Source of the DNA: Myxococcales bacterium
GTDB taxonomy: Bacteria; Myxococcota; Polyangia; Nannocystales; Nannocystaceae
Length of the DNA: 64,000 nucleotides
Assembly: GCA_016793465.1 (NCBI GenBank)
Contig: JAEUJW010000012.1
Location: 1 to 64,000 of the forward strand
Direction of reading: 5' to 3'
The notes under the pieces: generated by a model
What the model was told of the DNA's origin: nothing
Databases searched by the model: none
Seen by the model: the letters and a program-made list of their open reading frames with translations, nothing else
Made by a program: the position numbers and the translations under genes
Shown here: positions 19,676 to 29,042 of the stretch, one piece after another
Layout: every line of letters begins with the position of its first letter
How positions within the stretch are numbered: the stretch's first letter is position 1

Positions 19676-22488
19676 CCTACGCCACCGGTTCCCTCGTCCG
19701 CGCCCGCGGCCGCGACTGGCTCGTCCTCCCCGAGTCCGACCCCGGCGCGCATCTCCTCGTCCTGCGCCCGCTCGGCGGCAGCGACGATGAAGTCACCGGC
19801 GTCGACACCCGCCTCGAGCCCGTCGAGTCCGCGACCTTCGCACTCCCCGACCCGGGCCCTGGCCTCGGCAACCATCGCACCCTCGGTATCCTCCGAGACG
19901 CTGTCCGCCTCGGCTTCCGCGCTGGCGCGGGTCCGTTTCGCAGTCTCGCGCGGATCGCCGTCGAGCCGCGCCCCTACCAGCTCGTCCCGCTGCTCATGGC
20001 CCTGCGCCAGCCGACCGTCCGTCTGCTCATCGCCGACGATGTCGGCGTCGGCAAGACGATCGAGGCATGCCTCATCGCCCGCGAGCTGCTCGACCGCGGC
20101 GAGATCCTCCGCACCGCCGTCCTCTGCCCGCCGCACCTCGCCGAGCAGTGGCAGCGCGCACTCCATCACCAGTTCCACATCGACGCCGCCCTCGTCCTCG
20201 CCGGCACAGCGGCCCGCCTCGAGCGCCGCTGTTCACCGGGTCAGTCGCTATTCGACCGCCACCCGCACGTCGTCGTCTCGCTCGACTTTATTAAATCCGA
20301 GCGCCGCCGCCACGAGTTCCTGCGCGTCTGCCCCGAGTTCGTCATCGTCGACGAGGCCCACACCTGCGCCGCCGGGGCCGGCGCCTCGCAACGCCGCCAC
20401 GACCTCCTGCGCGAGCTCGCCGTCCCGGATCGCCACCTCGTCCTCGTGACCGCCACCCCGCACTCCGGCGACGAATCCCAGTTCCGGTCGCTCCTCACAC
20501 TCCTCGACCCCGCCCTCGCCGAGCTCCCCGAGGACCTCTCGGGCAACGCCCACCGCCGCGACCGCGAGCGCCTGGCCACCCACCTCGTCCAGCGCCGCCG
20601 CGGTGACCTCACCGCCTATCTCGGCGCCGAGTCTCGCTTCCCCGTCCGCGAGACCTCCGAGCGCACCTACAACCTCACCCCCGCCTATCGAAAATTCGTC
20701 GACCGCGCGCTCGCCTACTGCCGCGAGCGTGTGCGTGACCCGGAGGGCGGCAAGCACCGCCAGCGGATCCGCTGGTGGTCCGCGCTCGCCCTCCTGCGCT
20801 CGCTCGCCTCGAGCCCCGCCGCCGCCGCCGCCACCCTGCGCAACCGTGCTGCCGGCCTCGACACCGCCGACGCCGACGAGGCCGACGTCGTCGGTCGCCG
20901 CAGCGTCCTCGACCTCGAGGCCGACAGCGCCGAGACCCTCGACGTCGCCCCCGGCACCGCCACCGAGGACAGTGAGGAGCACCCTGAGCGCCGCCGCCTC
21001 CTCGACCTCGCCCGCGAGGCCGACAAGCTCGCCGGCGCCGACGACGCCAAGCTCGCCGGCGCGACCGCCATTCTCGACGAGCTCCTCGCCCTCGGCCACG
21101 CGCCGATCGTCTTCTGCCGCTTCATCCCGACTGTCGCTCACCTCGCCGACCACCTGCGAAAGCGCCTCAAGGACGTCCACGTCGAGGCCATCACCGGCGA
21201 GCTCCCCCCGGAAGAGCGCGAGCGCCGGGTCGACGCCCTCGACGAGCACCCGCGCCGCGTCCTCGTCTGCACCGACTGCCTCAGCGAGGGCATCAACCTG
21301 CAGGACCTGTTCGACGCCGTCGTCCATTACGACCTCTCGTGGAACCCGACCCGCCACGAGCAGCGCGAGGGCCGCGTCGACCGCTACGGCCAGCCGAGCC
21401 CGCAGGTCCGCGCCGTCACGCTCTACGGCAAGGACAATCCGGTCGACGGCATCGTCCTCGACGTCCTCCTGCGCAAGCACCAGGCGATCCGCAGCCAGCT
21501 CGGCATCTCCGTCCCCGTGCCGATGGACACCGACGCCGTCGTCGACGCAATTTTTGAGGGCCTCCTCCTGCGCAGCGACGCCGGCACCGACCAGATCACC
21601 TTCGACTTCGCCGAGCCCCAGCGCCGCGAGGTCGAGCGTGTGTGGGAGCGAGCCCGTGAGCGCGAGAAGAAGTCCCGCAGCGTGTTCGCCCAGGCCAGCA
21701 TCGACGTCTCCGAGGTCGCCGCCGAGCTCGACGCCGCCCGCGATGCCATCGGCGCCGCTCCCGACGTCGAACGGTTCGTCCGCACCGCCTTCGCCGGCCT
21801 CGGCGCCCACGTCACCACGACTTCGAAGCACCACCTCCACGTCGCCGGCCTCGGCCAGCTCCCCTCCGGCCTGCGCGACGCCATCGACGCCCGCGCCGAC
21901 CTCACCGCCGTCTTCCAGCCCCCCGCCCCGCGCGGCGCCCAGCTGCTCACCCGCACCAGCCCCGTCGTCGAGGGCCTCGCCGGGTTCGTCCTTCAGACCG
22001 CCCTCGACCCCGCCCTCGCCGGTGACCCGCGCTTCGCCGAATCCGCCCGCCGCTGCGCCGCCGTCCGCACAGCCGCCGTCACCGGTCGCACCGCCCTCTA
22101 CCTCCTGCGCCTCCGCTTCCACCTCGTCCACAGCGGCCCCGGCGGCCAGCGCCACGAGCTCCTCGCCGAGGACACCGCCCTGTGCGGCCTGCGCAACTTC
22201 GCCAGCGCCCCCGAGCGCCTCCCCGACGCCGACGTGCGCTCCCTCCTCGCCGCCGAACCCTCCGGCAACATCGTCCCCGACCTCGCCCGCACCAACGTCC
22301 AGCGCGCGCTCAACCCCGTCCCGGCCGACCTCTTCGCCGCCGTCGCCCGCGAGCGCGGCGAGGCCCTGCTCGACGCCCACCGCCGCGTCCGCAAGGCCGC
22401 CGGCCTCGCGCTGCGCGCCCTCAAGGTCGAACCCCACGCCCCCGACCTCCTCGCCGTCTGCGTCTACCTCCCGCCGGCTCCCACCTGA
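19672..22488 (+). CDS. SNF2/DrmD-like helicase
   Basis: A 938-residue SF2 helicase of the SNF2-like branch. It has Walker A DDVGVGKTIEA (about 122-132), the substrate motif LCPPHLAEQW, motif II VDEAH (226-230), TATPHSGDE (near 261), and a helicase C-terminal domain with CTDCLSEGINLQ and RHEQREGRVDRYGQ (about 533-575). The overall layout and length match DrmD, the accessory helicase of class 1 DISARM. The C-terminal 350 residues are Ala/Glu-rich and unassigned. The start overlaps the UvrD gene by ATGA, and the next gene begins 12 bp after the stop. With the YprA-family helicase and methyltransferase it forms the DISARM/ARMADA-like core. Confidence 0.9.
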   Translation: MTYATGSLVRARGRDWLVLPESDPGAHLLVLRPLGGSDDEVTGVDTRLEPVESATFALPDPGPGLGNHRTLGILRDAVRLGFRAGAGPFRSLARIAVEPRPYQLVPLLMALRQPTVRLLIADDVGVGKTIEACLIARELLDRGEILRTAVLCPPHLAEQWQRALHHQFHIDAALVLAGTAARLERRCSPGQSLFDRHPHVVVSLDFIKSERRRHEFLRVCPEFVIVDEAHTCAAGAGASQRRHDLLRELAVPDRHLVLVTATPHSGDESQFRSLLTLLDPALAELPEDLSGNAHRRDRERLATHLVQRRRGDLTAYLGAESRFPVRETSERTYNLTPAYRKFVDRALAYCRERVRDPEGGKHRQRIRWWSALALLRSLASSPAAAAATLRNRAAGLDTADADEADVVGRRSVLDLEADSAETLDVAPGTATEDSEEHPERRRLLDLAREADKLAGADDAKLAGATAILDELLALGHAPIVFCRFIPTVAHLADHLRKRLKDVHVEAITGELPPEERERRVDALDEHPRRVLVCTDCLSEGINLQDLFDAVVHYDLSWNPTRHEQREGRVDRYGQPSPQVRAVTLYGKDNPVDGIVLDVLLRKHQAIRSQLGISVPVPMDTDAVVDAIFEGLLLRSDAGTDQITFDFAEPQRREVERVWERAREREKKSRSVFAQASIDVSEVAAELDAARDAIGAAPDVERFVRTAFAGLGAHVTTTSKHHLHVAGLGQLPSGLRDAIDARADLTAVFQPPAPRGAQLLTRTSPVVEGLAGFVLQTALDPALAGDPRFAESARRCAAVRTAAVTGRTALYLLRLRFHLVHSGPGGQRHELLAEDTALCGLRNFASAPERLPDADVRSLLAAEPSGNIVPDLARTNVQRALNPVPADLFAAVARERGEALLDAHRRVRKAAGLALRALKVEPHAPDLLAVCVYLPPAPT

Positions 22489-22500
22489 CCCGAAGGCCAC

Positions 22501-25500
22501 GTGACCCGCTCCGCCCGCAAGACCAGCTTCCAGCTCCCGACGCTCCACGGCGAGGGCAACCTGCTGCCCGACGACCTGCTGCAGCGGATCGCCGCCCACG
22601 ACCCGCGCGTCCCGGGCCTCTCACCCGACGCCTACCACCTCAACCCGGGCGAGACCCTGCGCGAGGTCATCTCGCGCGCCTGGCTGACCGTGCAGGCGAT
22701 CTGGACCAGCTTCCAGGCCCGCCTCGCCGCCGTCCCGACTGACGACCCCGCCACCACCCTCACGCGCGACCGCTGGCTCCTCCCGCTGCTCAAGGAGCTC
22801 GACTACGGCCGTCTCGTCACCACCAAGCCAATCACCGTCGGCGACTGCACGTTCCCGGTCTCGCACACCTACCAGCACTCGCCGATCCACCTGCTCGGCT
22901 GGCGCGTCGACCTCGACCACCGCACCGAGAAGATCGCCGGCGCCGCCCGGGCCGCCCCGCACAGCCTCGTCCAGGACCTCCTCAACCGCTCGAAGGACCA
23001 CCAGTGGGCCCTCGTGAGCAACGGCCGGACCCTCCGCGTCCTGCGCGACAACCTCAGCCTGGTCCGTCAGGCCTACCTCGAGTTCGACCTCGAGACGATG
23101 ATGACCGGCGAGCACTTCGCCGACTTCGCCCTGCTGTGGCTCGTGTGCCACCAGAGCCGCATCGAGGCCGCGAAGCCCGACGAGTGCTGGCTCGAGAAAT
23201 GGTTCGAGCACGCCCGCGACGAGGGCGTCCGGGCCCTCCACCGCCTGCGCGGCGGGGTCCAGCAGGCGATCGAGAGACTCGGCCGCGGCTTCCTCCACCC
23301 CCGCAACGAGGCGCTGCGCGACGCCCTCCGCACCGGCACGCTCACCACCCAGGACTACTACCGCGAGCTGCTGCGCCTCGCGTACCGCCTGATCTTCCTG
23401 TTCGTCGCCGAGGACCGCGACCTGCTCCTCGACCCGGACGCCCCCGAAACCACCCGCGAGCGTTACACCCGTCACTACGCGACCACCCGCCTGCGCCGCC
23501 TCGCCGAGCGCCGCCGCGGCGGACCCCACGGCGACCTCTGGCTCGGCCTCCGCCTCGTCCTCGGCAAGCTCTACGCCGGCTGCCCCGAGCTCGGCCTCCC
23601 CGCCCTCGGCTCGTACCTGTGGAGCACTCGCGCCACCCCTCACCTCGATCAGGCCGAGCTCCCCAACGAGGACCTGCTCGCCGCCCTCCTCGCCCTCGGC
23701 CGCGTCGAGGACGACCGCGGCGTGTCCTACCCGGTCAACTGGAAGAACCTCGCCGCCGCCGAGCTCGGCAGCGTCTACGAGGCCCTGCTCGAGCTTCATC
23801 CAGAGCTGCACATCGAGGCCCGCACGTTCGACCTGCGCACCGCCGCCGGCAACGAGCGCAAGACCAGCGGCAGCTACTACACCCCCGAGGACCTGGTCAA
23901 CCGCCTGCTCCAATCGGCCCTCACCCCCGTCCTCGAGGCCGCGACCACCGGCAAGCCGCGCGAGGCCGCCATCTCCGCCCTCCTGGACCTCAAGGTCTGC
24001 GACCCCGCCTGCGGCTCCGGCCACTTCCTGGTCGCCGCGGCCCACCGCATGGCCCACCGCCTCGCCGCCCTCCGCACTGGGGAAGACGAACCTGCCCCCA
24101 AGGCAAGGCAATCCGCGCTCCGCGAGGTCGTCGGCCGCTGCATCTTCGGCGTCGACATCAACCCGATGGCCGTCGAGCTATGCAAGGTCTCCCTGTGGAT
24201 GGAGGCCCTCGACCCCGGCAAGCCCCTCAGCTTCCTCGAGGCCCACGTCCAGTGCGGCAACTCGTTGCTCGGCGCGACCCCGGCGCTGCTCGCCCGCGGC
24301 ATCCCCGAGAAGGCATTCGCCGGCAAGCTCGAGGGCGACGACAACGAGGTCGCCAGGGCGCTGCGCAAGCGTGACCGCGACGAACGCAAGGGTGAGCGCG
24401 CGAACCTCGACCTGTTCGCCGCCCAGGCCCCCGCCGCCGCCCCGACCAACACCGACGCCGCCCGCCTCCGCGAGCACGCCCTCATGGTCGACGCTGCCGA
24501 CGATAAGTCGCTCACCGGTGTCGAATCCAAGGACTCACGCTACGCGTCCTGGCAGGCCTCCCCCGAACAGCGCCGCGCCGAGTTCCTGGCCGACCTGTGG
24601 TGCGCCACGCTCGTCTGGCGCACGACCGCCGATTTCGCCGCCGCAGCCCCGACGACCGCCGAGTGGCTACACCTCGTGCGCAAGCCCGCCGACGCCAAAC
24701 CCGCAACCCTCGCTGCCCTCGCCGAGATCAAGCAGCAATACCGCTTCTTCCACTGGCACCTGCGCTTCCCGCAGGTATTCGCCCCCTCCACTGCGAAGCC
24801 CGAACTGGACGACCCCTGCGGCTGGAACGGCGGCTTCGACGTCATCCTCGGCAACCCCCCGTGGGAGCGCGTCAAGCTGCAGGAAAAAGAGTTCTTCGCC
24901 GAGTGCGCCCCCGACGTCGCCGCCGCCGACAATGCCGCCCAGCGCAAACGCCTCATGGCCGACCTCCCGCGCAGCCGCCCCGATGTCTGGCGCGCGTGGC
25001 TCGCAGCCGTCCGCGCGAGCGAGGGCGAGGCCGTCCTCCTCCGCGACTCGGGCCACTTCCCGCTGTGCGGCCGCGGCGACGTCAACACCTACAGCATCTT
25101 CGCCGAGATCAACCTGCAGCTCCTCGCCAACCGCGGCCGCGCCGGCTTCATCGTCCCCACGGGCCTGGCGACCGACGCGACCACAAGCGACTTCATCGCC
25201 CACCTCGTCGACCGCGCCGGCCTCGCCTCGCTCGTCAGCTTCGAGAACTTCGGCACCACGTTCGCCGCCGTCAACAACCGCCAGTCGTTCTGCCTGGTCA
25301 CGCTCTCGGCCGCCGCGGTCGCCGCGATGGCCTTCCAGTTCAACGTCCACCAGCCCGACCGTAAGGAGGACCTCGGCCCCACCGAATACACGCTCGAGCC
25401 CGCCGACTTCCGCCTGCTCAACCCGAACACCCGCACCTGCCCGACCTTCCGCACGAAGCGCGACGCCGACATCGTCCGCGGCATCTACCGCCGCGTCCCC

Positions 25501-27111
25501 GTCCTGTGGCGCGAGGGCGCCGCCGACGGCAACCCCTGGAACCTGTCGTTCCGCGCCATGCTCCACATGGCCAACGACTCCGGCCTGTTCAAGACCCGCG
25601 CGGAGCTCGAGCTGGCCGGCTGGCGTCTCCAGGGCGCCATCTTCACCCGCGGCGACGAGCAGATGCTCCCGCTCTACGAGGCGAAGATGGTCCAGCACTA
25701 CGACCACCGCTTCGCATCCCTCATCGAGGGCGACCCCGGCAACCGCCCCTCGCGCAAGTTCGAGGGCTGGTACGGCGCCGACACCCAGAACCCCGAGGAG
25801 TTCGTGACCCCCCGCTACTGGGTCGCCGCCAGCGAGGTCGCCGAACGCATGGAGAGCCGCTGGTCCCGCGGCTGGCTCATCGGATGGCGAGATATCTGCC
25901 GCAGCACGGACTCCCGCACTCTAATATCGAGTCTTGTTCCTATTTCGGCGTGCGGCGATAAATTTCTCCTCGCGTTGACTACCACAACTCCATCCTGCTT
26001 CTACACGATGCTCTGCAGCTTCGTCGTTGATTACTGTACGCGACAAAAGCTCGGAGGGACTTCCCTCAAATACTACACATTCAAACAGCTTCCGATTCTT
26101 TCGCCAGAGAGCTTCAGGTCACCGTGTTTGTGGAGCACGAAGGACACGGTAGCCACCTGGATTTTGCCCCGCGTCCTCGAGCTCACCTACACCGCCTGGG
26201 ACCTCGAGCACTTCGCCCGCGACATGGGCCACGAAGACCCGCCCTTCCGCTGGAACGACGCCCGTCGCCCTCTCCTGCGCGCCGAGCTCGACGCCGCCTT
26301 CTTCCATCTCTACGGCCTCCCCCGCGACGACGTCGCCTGGATCCTCGACACCTTCTGGGTCGTCCGCCAAAAAGACCAGAAGGCCCACGGCGAGTACCGC
26401 ACCAGGCGCCTCATCCTCGAGCGCTACGACGCCATGGCCCATGCGATCGCCACCGGCACCCCCTATCCAACGGCCCTCGACCCGCCCCCCGCGCACCCGA
26501 GCCTGACCCATCCCCCGCGTCCTGCCGGCGCCACCACGTGGCCGCTCCCTCCGCAACCACGTGAGGTCATCGCCGACTTCACCGCTACCGTCGACGAGCT
26601 CGCCGAACCCGCCACCTCGAAACCCGCGAAGCCCCGCAAACGCTCCGAGCCTGCACCTGATCAAGGTTTCCAGCTCAAGAATCCTCCCAACACTCCACAG
26701 CTCGGCCTGACCTTCGCCGACCCGCCGTCACCTCCGCAGCCCGCTGTCCCTGGTTTCCGCCTCAAGGCCGAATCCCCCCAGGTCGGCCTCGGACTCGCCT
26801 CGACGCCCAAACCCGCGATCCCGGCACCACCACCCCCGACCGCGTCGCCCGCACCCACAGAGCCGCCACTCCTCCGCTCCTTGCGCGAAGGCGGCGGCTG
26901 GAGCGCCCGTCCCGACGTCCTGGCCATCGTCCGCGCTCTCCTCGACGCGACATCTCCGCGCTCGCGCGACGAGATCCTCGCTGCCGCCGCCGTCGATGTG
27001 AAGTCATGGCCGTCAATAATTAAACTCCTCGTCGACAACGGATTGGTCACCACCCAGGGTAAGGCTCGCGCCACCCGTTATCTCCTTGCCAACCCTCCGA
27101 CAGCCGTATGA
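22501..27111 (+). CDS. Large N6-adenine DNA methyltransferase (DrmMI/PglX-like)
   Basis: A 1536-residue class I methyltransferase with a GTG start. An N-terminal helical region (1-440) precedes the entry motif [11 protein letters not shown] (near 458), the SAM motif DPACGSG (501-507) and the catalytic NPPW (785-788), which is diagnostic of N6-adenine methylation. A TaqI/PglX-like specificity region follows ([18 protein letters not shown], about 1180-1198). A Pro-rich linker then contains two related blocks (GFQLKN..., GFRLKA...), and the protein ends in a winged helix (about 1460-1530). It likely marks host DNA and may also guide recognition. Bases about 25885-26165, coding for the specificity segment, are far more AT-rich than the rest, suggesting allele exchange. 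The stop overlaps the OLD-like gene by ATGA. Confidence 0.9.
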   Translation: MTRSARKTSFQLPTLHGEGNLLPDDLLQRIAAHDPRVPGLSPDAYHLNPGETLREVISRAWLTVQAIWTSFQARLAAVPTDDPATTLTRDRWLLPLLKELDYGRLVTTKPITVGDCTFPVSHTYQHSPIHLLGWRVDLDHRTEKIAGAARAAPHSLVQDLLNRSKDHQWALVSNGRTLRVLRDNLSLVRQAYLEFDLETMMTGEHFADFALLWLVCHQSRIEAAKPDECWLEKWFEHARDEGVRALHRLRGGVQQAIERLGRGFLHPRNEALRDALRTGTLTTQDYYRELLRLAYRLIFLFVAEDRDLLLDPDAPETTRERYTRHYATTRLRRLAERRRGGPHGDLWLGLRLVLGKLYAGCPELGLPALGSYLWSTRATPHLDQAELPNEDLLAALLALGRVEDDRGVSYPVNWKNLAAAELGSVYEALLELHPELHIEARTFDLRTAAGNERKTSGSYYTPEDLVNRLLQSALTPVLEAATTGKPREAAISALLDLKVCDPACGSGHFLVAAAHRMAHRLAALRTGEDEPAPKARQSALREVVGRCIFGVDINPMAVELCKVSLWMEALDPGKPLSFLEAHVQCGNSLLGATPALLARGIPEKAFAGKLEGDDNEVARALRKRDRDERKGERANLDLFAAQAPAAAPTNTDAARLREHALMVDAADDKSLTGVESKDSRYASWQASPEQRRAEFLADLWCATLVWRTTADFAAAAPTTAEWLHLVRKPADAKPATLAALAEIKQQYRFFHWHLRFPQVFAPSTAKPELDDPCGWNGGFDVILGNPPWERVKLQEKEFFAECAPDVAAADNAAQRKRLMADLPRSRPDVWRAWLAAVRASEGEAVLLRDSGHFPLCGRGDVNTYSIFAEINLQLLANRGRAGFIVPTGLATDATTSDFIAHLVDRAGLASLVSFENFGTTFAAVNNRQSFCLVTLSAAAVAAMAFQFNVHQPDRKEDLGPTEYTLEPADFRLLNPNTRTCPTFRTKRDADIVRGIYRRVPVLWREGAADGNPWNLSFRAMLHMANDSGLFKTRAELELAGWRLQGAIFTRGDEQMLPLYEAKMVQHYDHRFASLIEGDPGNRPSRKFEGWYGADTQNPEEFVTPRYWVAASEVAERMESRWSRGWLIGWRDICRSTDSRTLISSLVPISACGDKFLLALTTTTPSCFYTMLCSFVVDYCTRQKLGGTSLKYYTFKQLPILSPESFRSPCLWSTKDTVATWILPRVLELTYTAWDLEHFARDMGHEDPPFRWNDARRPLLRAELDAAFFHLYGLPRDDVAWILDTFWVVRQKDQKAHGEYRTRRLILERYDAMAHAIATGTPYPTALDPPPAHPSLTHPPRPAGATTWPLPPQPREVIADFTATVDELAEPATSKPAKPRKRSEPAPDQGFQLKNPPNTPQLGLTFADPPSPPQPAVPGFRLKAESPQVGLGLASTPKPAIPAPPPPTASPAPTEPPLLRSLREGGGWSARPDVLAIVRALLDATSPRSRDEILAAAAVDVKSWPSIIKLLVDNGLVTTQGKARATRYLLANPPTAV

Positions 27112-29033
27112 TCAAGCAAATTACGTTCAAGTTCGGACCCTCGCCAGGTGTTAAGCCCACCAGTTTCCGCCCCGGACCCATGACTGTCATCGTCGGGCCG
27201 AACAACTCGGGGAAGAGTTTGTCCTTACGCGAGCTGAACAAGAGCCTGACCCATGGTCGGCATGACTGGTCGGAGGACAAATGGAAGGTGATCGGGGACA
27301 TCGAACCGGAGCTCCCGTCCTCCGGAGCCGTCCGCACGGCCATTGAGAACGAGCTCGAAAAGGACTTCGCGCCGTTCAACAGCCTGGAGCTCAAGGATGA
27401 TGGCCTCGCATTCCTGTTCAGTCTGGTCACGAGCAACCAAAACTTCGGAGACCTCCCACCCCTGTTGATGGAGGCCGTCAAGCACCTGCTGGTGCTGTTG
27501 GCCAAGCGCAAGGTCGCCGAGAACCTCGAGCGAGAAGGCAAGTTGTACCCCTTGGCCTCAAAGGCCGTGGAGAACTTACCGGAGATAACCGTCAAACCTG
27601 ATAACCTCGACGACCTCATCAGGCAAAAACTCGATGAAGTCGTGGAAATGATCAAGAACAGCCACGAAGGGCTGCTCAATCTTTTGAGCAGCGTTCGCGG
27701 ACAGTCACCAGCAGTTCTCGCGCAGGGTGGCTTCGTCAACCTGCGAGGCTACTTCAACCATATCCAGGGCACTGTGGCCTTCCTCGATGGAAAGACGAGG
27801 CTGTCGCTGATCAACCCGGAATCCACGGCCAGCATGCGGCGGCGCAACGTAGATGGCGGAACGCTCATGCGGCTCCGCAACGACCGCGCGCAGATGAACA
27901 GGCTGCGCAGCTACGTCTTCGACGCGTTCGGGCTTCACGCAGCGCTGGATATCCTCGAGATGAGCCAGATCAAGCTCGTCCTATCCCAGCTGCCGCTCCC
28001 AGACGGTATCGAAGATCACCTCGACGACGAGGCGCGAACGTTTTTTGCGGCAGCGACCGACCTGGGAGAATTCAGTGATGGTGTACGAACGTACATCGGT
28101 CTCCACGCACACCTGCTCAGCCAAGACTGCAGATATGCCATGATCGACGAGCCCGAGGCATTCCTGCATCCTCCTCTCGCGCGTCGCCTCGGGGCCAACC
28201 TGACGTCGCTCGCAGCCGAGCGCGGCACCTATGTCTTCGCAGCCACACATAGCCCTGAATTCCTCATGGGCTGTCTCTCGACCGGGCACCCCGTCAACGT
28301 GGTCCGCCTCGGCTACAAGAACGGCCAAGGTAGCGCGCGTGTGCTCGACCCTGAGCGCCTCAAGGAGATCATGCAGGATCCACTCCTCCGCTCCTCCGGC
28401 ACGCTGAGCGCCCTCTTCCATGAGGCCGTGGTGATCTGCGAAGGGGCCAGCGATCGAGCCTTCTACTCCGAGATCAACAACCGGCTCATCCGTCATGAGC
28501 GAGACTACCCGCGGCGAATGCAGAGCAGTCTGTTCATCGACGTGATCGGTAAAGCGTCCATCTCTCGAGCCGTGGACGGACTCAAGCACATGGGCGTCCC
28601 TGTGGCGAGCATCATCGACCTCGACATCCTCAAGGATACCAAAGTTCTCAACAAGATCCTCATGGCCATCGGCCTACACAAGACCGAGGCGGACTCGCTG
28701 TCGAACATGCGTGGCAACGTCATGATGCTCTTTACGGACCGCAAGGACCTGCTCAAAAAAGGTGGGGTCCAGGCCCTTGCGAAACCTGACGAACGAGCCG
28801 CCGTACAGCGATTCATCGACAACATGGGTGACACTGGCATCTTCGTCCCCGCGGGTGGTGAATTGGAGACCTGGCTGATCGACCTGGGCGTGTCCGATGT
28901 CGACAAGAGCGACTGGCCCGCGGCCATCTTCGAGAAGATGGGCACGATGGATGAGGGCGTCAAACCCGCCGCAGGCGATGTCTGGGCATTCATGCGCACG
29001 ATCGCCAGGTGGCTCGATCAACCAGCGAAGTAA
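27108..29033 (+). CDS. OLD-family ATPase with TOPRIM nuclease domain
   Basis: A 641-residue protein. The ABC-type ATPase has Walker A GPNNSGKS (30-37), Walker B MIDEPEAFLHPP (about 343-354) and a switch histidine in AATHSPEFL (near 380). A C-terminal TOPRIM domain shows VICEGASDRAFY (near 442) and IIDLDIL (near 502), supplying the acidic metal ligands. This is the architecture of OLD-family nucleases, as in phage P2 Old and Gabija GajA. Base composition and codon use are less GC-rich than in the genes on either side, so it looks inserted as a module, yet it overlaps the methyltransferase stop by ATGA. No UvrD-type gajB follows directly, although the operon has a UvrD-like helicase upstream. 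Confidence 0.9.
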   Translation: MIKQITFKFGPSPGVKPTSFRPGPMTVIVGPNNSGKSLSLRELNKSLTHGRHDWSEDKWKVIGDIEPELPSSGAVRTAIENELEKDFAPFNSLELKDDGLAFLFSLVTSNQNFGDLPPLLMEAVKHLLVLLAKRKVAENLEREGKLYPLASKAVENLPEITVKPDNLDDLIRQKLDEVVEMIKNSHEGLLNLLSSVRGQSPAVLAQGGFVNLRGYFNHIQGTVAFLDGKTRLSLINPESTASMRRRNVDGGTLMRLRNDRAQMNRLRSYVFDAFGLHAALDILEMSQIKLVLSQLPLPDGIEDHLDDEARTFFAAATDLGEFSDGVRTYIGLHAHLLSQDCRYAMIDEPEAFLHPPLARRLGANLTSLAAERGTYVFAATHSPEFLMGCLSTGHPVNVVRLGYKNGQGSARVLDPERLKEIMQDPLLRSSGTLSALFHEAVVICEGASDRAFYSEINNRLIRHERDYPRRMQSSLFIDVIGKASISRAVDGLKHMGVPVASIIDLDILKDTKVLNKILMAIGLHKTEADSLSNMRGNVMMLFTDRKDLLKKGGVQALAKPDERAAVQRFIDNMGDTGIFVPAGGELETWLIDLGVSDVDKSDWPAAIFEKMGTMDEGVKPAAGDVWAFMRTIARWLDQPAK

Positions 29034-29042
29034 GGAGAGCCC

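Noticed and set aside
20248..22599. 783-aa minus-strand open frame opposite the DrmD-like helicase
   Set aside because: Very Gly/Glu/Val-rich low-complexity product typical of an antisense frame; the plus strand has all helicase motifs.
12162..27111. A canonical DISARM system
   Set aside because: drmB- and drmC-like genes next to the helicase are missing, and the YprA helicase is as long as Druantia DruE. I therefore call it DISARM-related rather than DISARM.
27108..29033. A Gabija system (GajA plus GajB)
   Set aside because: The OLD-type protein resembles GajA in layout, but no UvrD-type gajB follows. The UvrD-like gene of this operon is upstream, separated by two genes, and has a RelE-like domain not expected of GajB.
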